A stretch of 9,543 nucleotides of DNA from an uncultured bacterium (GTDB lineage: Bacteria > Methylomirabilota > Methylomirabilia > Rokubacteriales > CSP1-6): contig CAMLFJ010000086.1 in NCBI GenBank assembly GCA_946479205.1, positions 1 through 9,543 on the forward strand. The letters run 5' to 3'. Shown here piece by piece: positions 6,499-9,543 of the stretch (its first letter is position 1; each line of letters starts with the position of its first letter). The translations under genes were made by a program, and so were the position numbers. The notes under the pieces are model-generated. The model saw only the letters and a list, made by a program, of their open reading frames with translations, was not told where the DNA came from and ran no database searches.

Positions 6499-7074
6499 GT
6501 GCCGAACGAGCACGGTCGCCTGCCGAAAGCGGATCCCGAGCGCCTCGATCCGGACCTGCGCCGCCGGCTCGACGTCTGGCTCGCCAAGGCCTACCGGGAC
6601 GACAACCTCTTCCTGACGCTGGCCCGGCGGCCCGCGGTGCTCGACCTGTTCCTGAGCTGGGTCACCTTCGTCTACGCCGGCGGCTCCAGCCTCGAGCCGA
6701 GCCTCGTCGAGCTGTGCCGCATCCGGCTCGCCCAGCGCAACCAGTGCGTGCACTGAAGCCTCGCGCGCAGCGCATCGTTGGTGCGCAAGGGCCTGACCGA
6801 GCGGGAGGTGCAGGAGGCGCTGGGCGATCTCGATCGGGCCGATCTGCCCGCCCAAACCGTGGCGGCGCTACGGCTCGCCGATTGCCTGAGCGGCGAGCGG
6901 CCGGTGGTCGACCCCGAGCTCTTCGCGCTCCTGCGGCGGCATTTCGACGAGGGGCAGATCCTCGAGCTGGGCGCCGCGCTCACGGTGGCGTCCGGCTGGC
7001 AGCGCATGATCGAGGCGTTCGGCATCCGGCCCGACGCGTGGAGCGAGGACACGCCGCTGCGCTGGAAGGACTGA
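6499..7074 (+). CDS. Carboxymuconolactone decarboxylase (CMD)/AhpD-like selenoprotein, CxxU motif
   Basis: A 191-residue CMD-family protein if the in-frame TGA at 6754-6756 is read as selenocysteine. The N-terminal 85 codons give helices ending in LVELCRIRLAQRNQCVH; the TGA follows, then SLARSASLVRKGLTEREVQEAL and the remainder of the CMD helical domain (TVAALRLADCL, FDEGQILELGAALTVASGWQRMIEAFGI). CMD/AhpD proteins carry a redox CxxC in the context 'E..R.r.A..N.C..C': here C83-V-H-U86, so the TGA replaces exactly the second cysteine. The reading frame is unchanged across the TGA and has no other stop to the end. AhpD-type members reduce peroxides or act as thiol oxidoreductases; the specific substrate here is unknown. 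GTG 6499 has a strong Shine-Dalgarno (GGAGG, 6487-6491). The histidine often found four residues after CxxC is arginine here, as in some CMD subfamilies. The alternative is a nonsense mutation or a base error (TGC/TGT to TGA). Confidence 0.8.
6758..6792 (+). promoter_or_regulatory. Candidate bacterial SECIS hairpin downstream of the in-frame TGA
   Basis: GCGCA (6770-6774) pairs perfectly with TGCGC (6782-6786), leaving the loop TCGTTGG (6775-6781); a U-G pair could narrow the loop to CGTTG. A lower stem is possible between GCCT (6758-6761) and GGGC (6789-6792), with an asymmetric internal loop. The apical loop starts 18 nt after the TGA. Bacterial SECIS elements are known to lie in the coding region with the loop roughly 16-37 nt after UGA and a G near the loop's 5' side; this fits with the narrowed loop. 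GC-rich coding DNA forms hairpins readily, so this is supporting evidence only. Confidence 0.5.
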
Positions 7075-7075
7075 G

Positions 7076-7513
7076 CTACTCGCCGATATCCTCCGCCCAC
7101 AGGGCGGGGTGGGCCTGGATGAACCGGGTCATCAGATCCCGGCAGCGCGCGTCGTCCAGCACCTCCACCGTCACGCCCCGGCCGCGCAGGAGGTCTTCCT
7201 CCCCGAGGAAGGTCCGGTTCTCGCCGACGATCACCCGCGGGATGCCGTAGAGGAGGATGGTCCCGCTGCACATCGCGCACGGCGAGAGCGTCGTGTAGAT
7301 CGTGCACTCGCGGTAGACGCGGGCCGGTTGGCGGCCCGCGTTCTCGAGCGCGTCCATCTCCCCGTGGAGGATCGCGCTGCCCTTCTGCACGCGCCGGTTG
7401 TGGCCGCGCCCGAGGACGCGCCCCCCGTGCACGAGCACCGAGCCGATCGGGATGCCGCCCTCGGAGAAGCCCAGCTCGGCCTCCTCGATCGCCGCCCGCA
7501 GGAACTCGTCCAT
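7076..7513 (-). CDS. Cytosine deaminase, yeast FCY1 type (CDA superfamily)
   Basis: A 145-residue zinc-dependent deaminase predicted to convert cytosine to uracil plus ammonia in the cytosol. The zinc site is HGE (H50, with E52 as proton shuttle) and PCAMC (C79, C82). Recalled from yeast cytosine deaminase, the similarity runs the full length: GHNRRVQKGSAILHGE, TTLSPCAMC, YGIPRVIVGEN and the terminal W-x-EDIGE. Residues matching the yeast substrate pocket are present: N39 (yeast N51), F102 (F114), W139 (W152) and D142 (D155). That set argues for free-base cytosine rather than guanine, tRNA adenosine or nucleosides. Most bacteria use the unrelated TIM-barrel CodA for this step. The start codon directly follows the permease stop (TAG at 7514-7516, then ATG), so translation is likely coupled. 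It converges on the CMD gene with one base between stops. Confidence 0.88.
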   Translation of the reverse strand: MDEFLRAAIEEAELGFSEGGIPIGSVLVHGGRVLGRGHNRRVQKGSAILHGEMDALENAGRQPARVYRECTIYTTLSPCAMCSGTILLYGIPRVIVGENRTFLGEEDLLRGRGVTVEVLDDARCRDLMTRFIQAHPALWAEDIGE

Positions 7514-8941
7514 CTAGCGGCTGCTCCGGGCCACGCCCGCCGCCGCGACCGGCGCGGTCCGGCGGCCGAGGGCGAGGTAGAGCCCGCCCGCCACCACGAT
7601 GCCGGCCAGCCAGCTCAGGTCCGCGCCGGCGAGCAGCTTGGTCGAGATGGGGCCCTGCAGCGCGGGTACGAGGCCGTCCTGGACCAGCCAGCCCGCGACG
7701 AGGCCTCCGACGAACGCCACGATCGCGCCCCAGTTGACGTCGCCGTAGGCGCTCCGCTCGGGCTCCTGGTAGAGCGCGGCGACATCGATCCGGCCCTTGC
7801 GGGCGATGAAGAAGTCGGCGAGCACGATGCCGGCCCAGGGGCTCATCCAGAGCAGGAGGCTGATCATCCAGTTGTCGAACGCCTTCGCGAACGAGGGCTG
7901 GAAGAGGAAGTAGATCGTGACCAGGTAGCCGACCACGCCCGCGATCAGCGCCAGCGCGGTCCGCGAGACCCGCAGGCCCATGCTGAGCGCGGCGAGGGCG
8001 GCCGAGTAGACGTTCAGGATATTGGTGGCGATGGGGCCGTGCAGCACGAGCAGCAGCACCAGGATGCTCGTGACCCCGCCGAAGACCGCGCTGACCATCT
8101 TGGCCGGATCGGTGTCGAGCGTGGTGCTGGCGATGGTGGCGCCGAGGATCGCGAGCCACACGGTGGGCACGAACATGCCGATGTAGCTGTGCCAGAACAC
8201 CGAGGCCGAGGACACGTGGCGGGGGACGAAGCGGGAGTAGTCGGAGGCCCACGTGACCCACGAGATGCCCCAGCCGACCCCGATCGCGGTCATGAGCAGG
8301 GTCAGCATCGCGAAGTGGGCGGCGGGCGGCAGCGAGCTGGTGAGCCCCCAGTTGACGACGCCCGGTCGGGTCCAGGCCAGCACGCTCATCAGCGCCATGA
8401 TGACCGCGGTGACCGGCACCGTGTACTTCTCGAAGGTGCGGATCGCGTAGAAGCCGTAGATGCCGATCAGGACCTGGACCACCATCACCACGCTCACCAC
8501 GATGAAGTTGGTGAGCCAGGTGTCGCCGATCCCGAACTGCGCGAGGATGGCCACCGCGATCTTCACCGGGAAGTAGGTGTTGACCCCGATCCAGCCGAGG
8601 GTCATGAGGAACATCAGCAAGCTTGGCAGGTAGGCGCCGCGCCGTCCGAACGCGGAGCGGCTCAAGACCATCTGGTTCACGCCGGTCTTGTGCCCCATCA
8701 CCGTGAAGGCCGCGAAGATCGCGCAGCCCACCAGGTTGCCGAGCACCACGACCGCGATGGTCTCCCACAGGCCGAGCTTCAGCACGATGCCGAGGGCGCC
8801 GAGGGCCCAGTTGATCGGAGCGATGTTGGCCCCCGCCCAGATCCACATCTGCTGCGGGCCGGTGGAGTCCTTGTCGGCTTCGGGAATGGGTTCGATGCTG
8901 TGGACGTCTGCCCTGAGCTCACCTGAGGCCTGGGTCGCCAT
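7514..8941 (-). CDS. NCS1 family nucleobase:cation symporter, probable cytosine permease
   Basis: A 475-residue inner-membrane transporter with about 12 helices and a short cytosolic N-terminus (IEPIPEADKDSTGPQQMWIW). The order of family segments is clear: ANIAPINWALGALGI in TM1, then MGHKTGVNQMVLSRSAFGRRGAYLPSLL. The latter matches the CodB-like 'G.KTG......R.SFG..G..LPS.L' loop. Then come LGWIGVNTYFP, the TM6 region WGISWVTWASDYSRFVP, and the C-terminal WMSPWAGIVLADFFIARKGR. Known substrates of NCS1 are cytosine, purines, uracil, allantoin and hydantoins; cytosine is inferred from the CodB-like loop and above all from the adjoining cytosine deaminase. ATG 8941 has GGAGGG four bases upstream. 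It is the first gene of a two-gene operon read from the promoter at 9000-9029. Confidence 0.9.
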   Translation of the reverse strand: MATQASGELRADVHSIEPIPEADKDSTGPQQMWIWAGANIAPINWALGALGIVLKLGLWETIAVVVLGNLVGCAIFAAFTVMGHKTGVNQMVLSRSAFGRRGAYLPSLLMFLMTLGWIGVNTYFPVKIAVAILAQFGIGDTWLTNFIVVSVVMVVQVLIGIYGFYAIRTFEKYTVPVTAVIMALMSVLAWTRPGVVNWGLTSSLPPAAHFAMLTLLMTAIGVGWGISWVTWASDYSRFVPRHVSSASVFWHSYIGMFVPTVWLAILGATIASTTLDTDPAKMVSAVFGGVTSILVLLLVLHGPIATNILNVYSAALAALSMGLRVSRTALALIAGVVGYLVTIYFLFQPSFAKAFDNWMISLLLWMSPWAGIVLADFFIARKGRIDVAALYQEPERSAYGDVNWGAIVAFVGGLVAGWLVQDGLVPALQGPISTKLLAGADLSWLAGIVVAGGLYLALGRRTAPVAAAGVARSSR

Positions 8942-8999
8942 GGGTCCCTCCGCCGGTATGGGTGCGGTGTCGGTGTGGACGGCGCTGTCCCGGGGCGCG

Positions 9000-9029
9000 A
9001 TAGTGCTCCGGGGCGAGCGACCATGTCAA
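9000..9029 (-). promoter_or_regulatory. Promoter of the cytosine permease-deaminase operon
   Basis: On the minus strand there is a perfect -35 TTGACA (9024-9029), an 18-bp spacer, and a -10-like CACTAT (9000-9005, 3/6). The predicted start near 8992 gives about 50 nt of leader, which contains a small GGAC/GTCC dyad and the Shine-Dalgarno. I see no riboswitch. The rest of the gap up to 9213 is GC-rich and shows nothing beyond a short inverted repeat at 9175-9201. Confidence 0.5.
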
Positions 9030-9174
9030 CCGGCTCCGGCGAGCCGCGGCCGGCCCGGACCTACCCGGTAACCTCGTCACGCTTCCCGCCGCGGCCGCGC
9101 CGCCGCCCACCGGAAACTCGCGTCGTATCGGCCGCCGGCCCGCGCCGATGGGGGCCACGCGTCGGGGCACGCTC

Positions 9175-9201
9175 CTTGCTCCCTTGCCGCTCACCAGCAA
9201 G
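9175..9201. repeat. Short inverted repeat upstream of the BON gene
   Basis: CTTGCT (9175-9180) and AGCAAG (9196-9201) are perfect 6-bp inverted copies 15 nt apart, just upstream of the BON-lipoprotein Shine-Dalgarno. It could be a regulator dyad or a leader hairpin, or simply chance. No T tract follows. Confidence 0.2.
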
Positions 9202-9226
9202 CAGACGGGCCGCAAGGAGACGGATG

Positions 9227-9543
9227 ATGATGCGGATGGCGGGGGTGAGCAGCGTGAACCGGATGATGGGCGTGGCGGTGGCGATCATGATGTTGCTGGC
9301 CGCGTGCTCGAGCATGACCGGCAGGACGCTCGGCGAGAACATCGACGACGCGGGCATCACGGCCAAGGTCAAGGCGAAGCTGGCCGGCGAGAAGATCTCC
9401 ACGGTGACCCGGATCGACGTGGACACCAACCAGGGCGTGGTGGCGCTGAACGGGACCGTGGCGTCGGAGGCGATGCGGGTTCGCGCCGCCGAGATCGCCC
9501 GTGACGTCAAGGGTGTCCGCGACGTGGTGAACAACCTGAAGGT
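9227..9543 (+). CDS. BON-domain lipoprotein, N-terminal part
   Basis: Truncated by the right edge; about 105 residues are visible. A positively charged start and a hydrophobic stretch (GVAVAIMMLLAAC) end in the lipobox LLAAC, so the protein is probably lipidated. The mature part begins SSMTGRTLGENIDDAGITAKVKAKL and continues ISTVTRIDVDTNQGVVALNGTVASEAMRVRAAEIARDVKGVRDVVNNLKV. That is one complete BON repeat (alpha-beta pattern: 'I...VK..L', 'v.V.t..G.V.L.G.V', 'A..iA..v.GV..V.N.l'), as in OsmY and many periplasmic or outer-membrane-associated proteins thought to bind phospholipid. Three consecutive ATGs occur at 9224, 9227 and 9230. With AAGGAG at 9214-9219 the second has the best spacing (7 nt), but any could initiate. 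It is divergent from the cytosine operon. Whether a second BON copy follows is unknown. Confidence 0.85.
   Translation, partial: MMRMAGVSSVNRMMGVAVAIMMLLAACSSMTGRTLGENIDDAGITAKVKAKLAGEKISTVTRIDVDTNQGVVALNGTVASEAMRVRAAEIARDVKGVRDVVNNLK

Noticed and set aside
6499..6756. Reading the CMD gene as a truncated 85-residue protein plus a separate downstream ORF (6778-7074), i.e. a pseudogene
   Set aside because: The frame is continuous, the only interruption is a TGA at the expected redox cysteine, both halves look intact, and the downstream ORF has only TTG/GTG starts without a ribosome site. A selenocysteine reading explains more; an error or a recent nonsense mutation remains possible.
6672..8846. 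Long minus-strand open frame of 724 codons
   Set aside because: Arg/Gly/Pro/His-rich composition typical of an out-of-frame reading of high-GC DNA. It overlaps the NCS1, deaminase and CMD genes, all of which have clear family motifs.

Overview
This is a roughly 70% GC window from a bacterial chromosome, dense with genes and with short intergenic gaps. Codon usage has G or C at nearly every third position. The gene mix (flavin luciferase-like oxidase, EmrAB-type efflux, MBL hydrolase, CMD protein, NCS1 permease, small lipoproteins) suits a free-living soil or subsurface bacterium, for instance a deep-branching Rokubacteria/Methylomirabilota-like or deltaproteobacterial lineage. That placement is a guess from style; there is no marker gene here. 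No phage, IS, CRISPR, tRNA or rRNA was seen.

Layout from left to right. (1) 1-296, minus: N-terminal part of a luciferase-like flavin-dependent oxidoreductase, cut by the window edge. (2) 487-1127, plus: a two-gene unit, a HesB/IscA-like protein without the cluster-binding cysteines, translationally coupled to an ABM-domain (antibiotic biosynthesis monooxygenase fold) protein. (3) 1275-4155, plus: an EmrA/EmrB-type drug-efflux pair. (4) 4172-4528, minus: a small lipoprotein with two internal cysteine repeats. (5) 4662-5720, plus: an MBL-fold metallo-hydrolase. (6) 5733-6314, minus: an unrecognised exported protein with two C-terminal membrane helices. (7) 6499-7074, plus: a carboxymuconolactone decarboxylase (CMD)/AhpD-like protein with one in-frame TGA. 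(8) 7076-8941, minus: a cytosine-salvage operon, an NCS1 permease followed without a gap by a yeast-FCY1-type cytosine deaminase. (9) 9227-end, plus: the start of a BON-domain lipoprotein.

The most notable item is gene 7. Its TGA sits exactly where the second cysteine of the CMD redox motif CxxC belongs, giving CxxU. The same frame continues without another stop through the rest of a normal CMD domain, and a GC-rich hairpin with its loop 18 nt after the TGA could be a bacterial SECIS. This is best read as a selenoprotein that standard gene calling would split or truncate. The cytosine operon is the second point of interest: the deaminase keeps the complete yeast cytosine-deaminase substrate pocket, and its neighbour supplies uptake. 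A third is that several start codons (GTG at 296, ATG at 1275, ATG at 4662) lie 6-8 nt after a -10-like hexamer and lack a well-placed Shine-Dalgarno, which suggests leaderless transcripts, while other genes here have clear Shine-Dalgarno sites.
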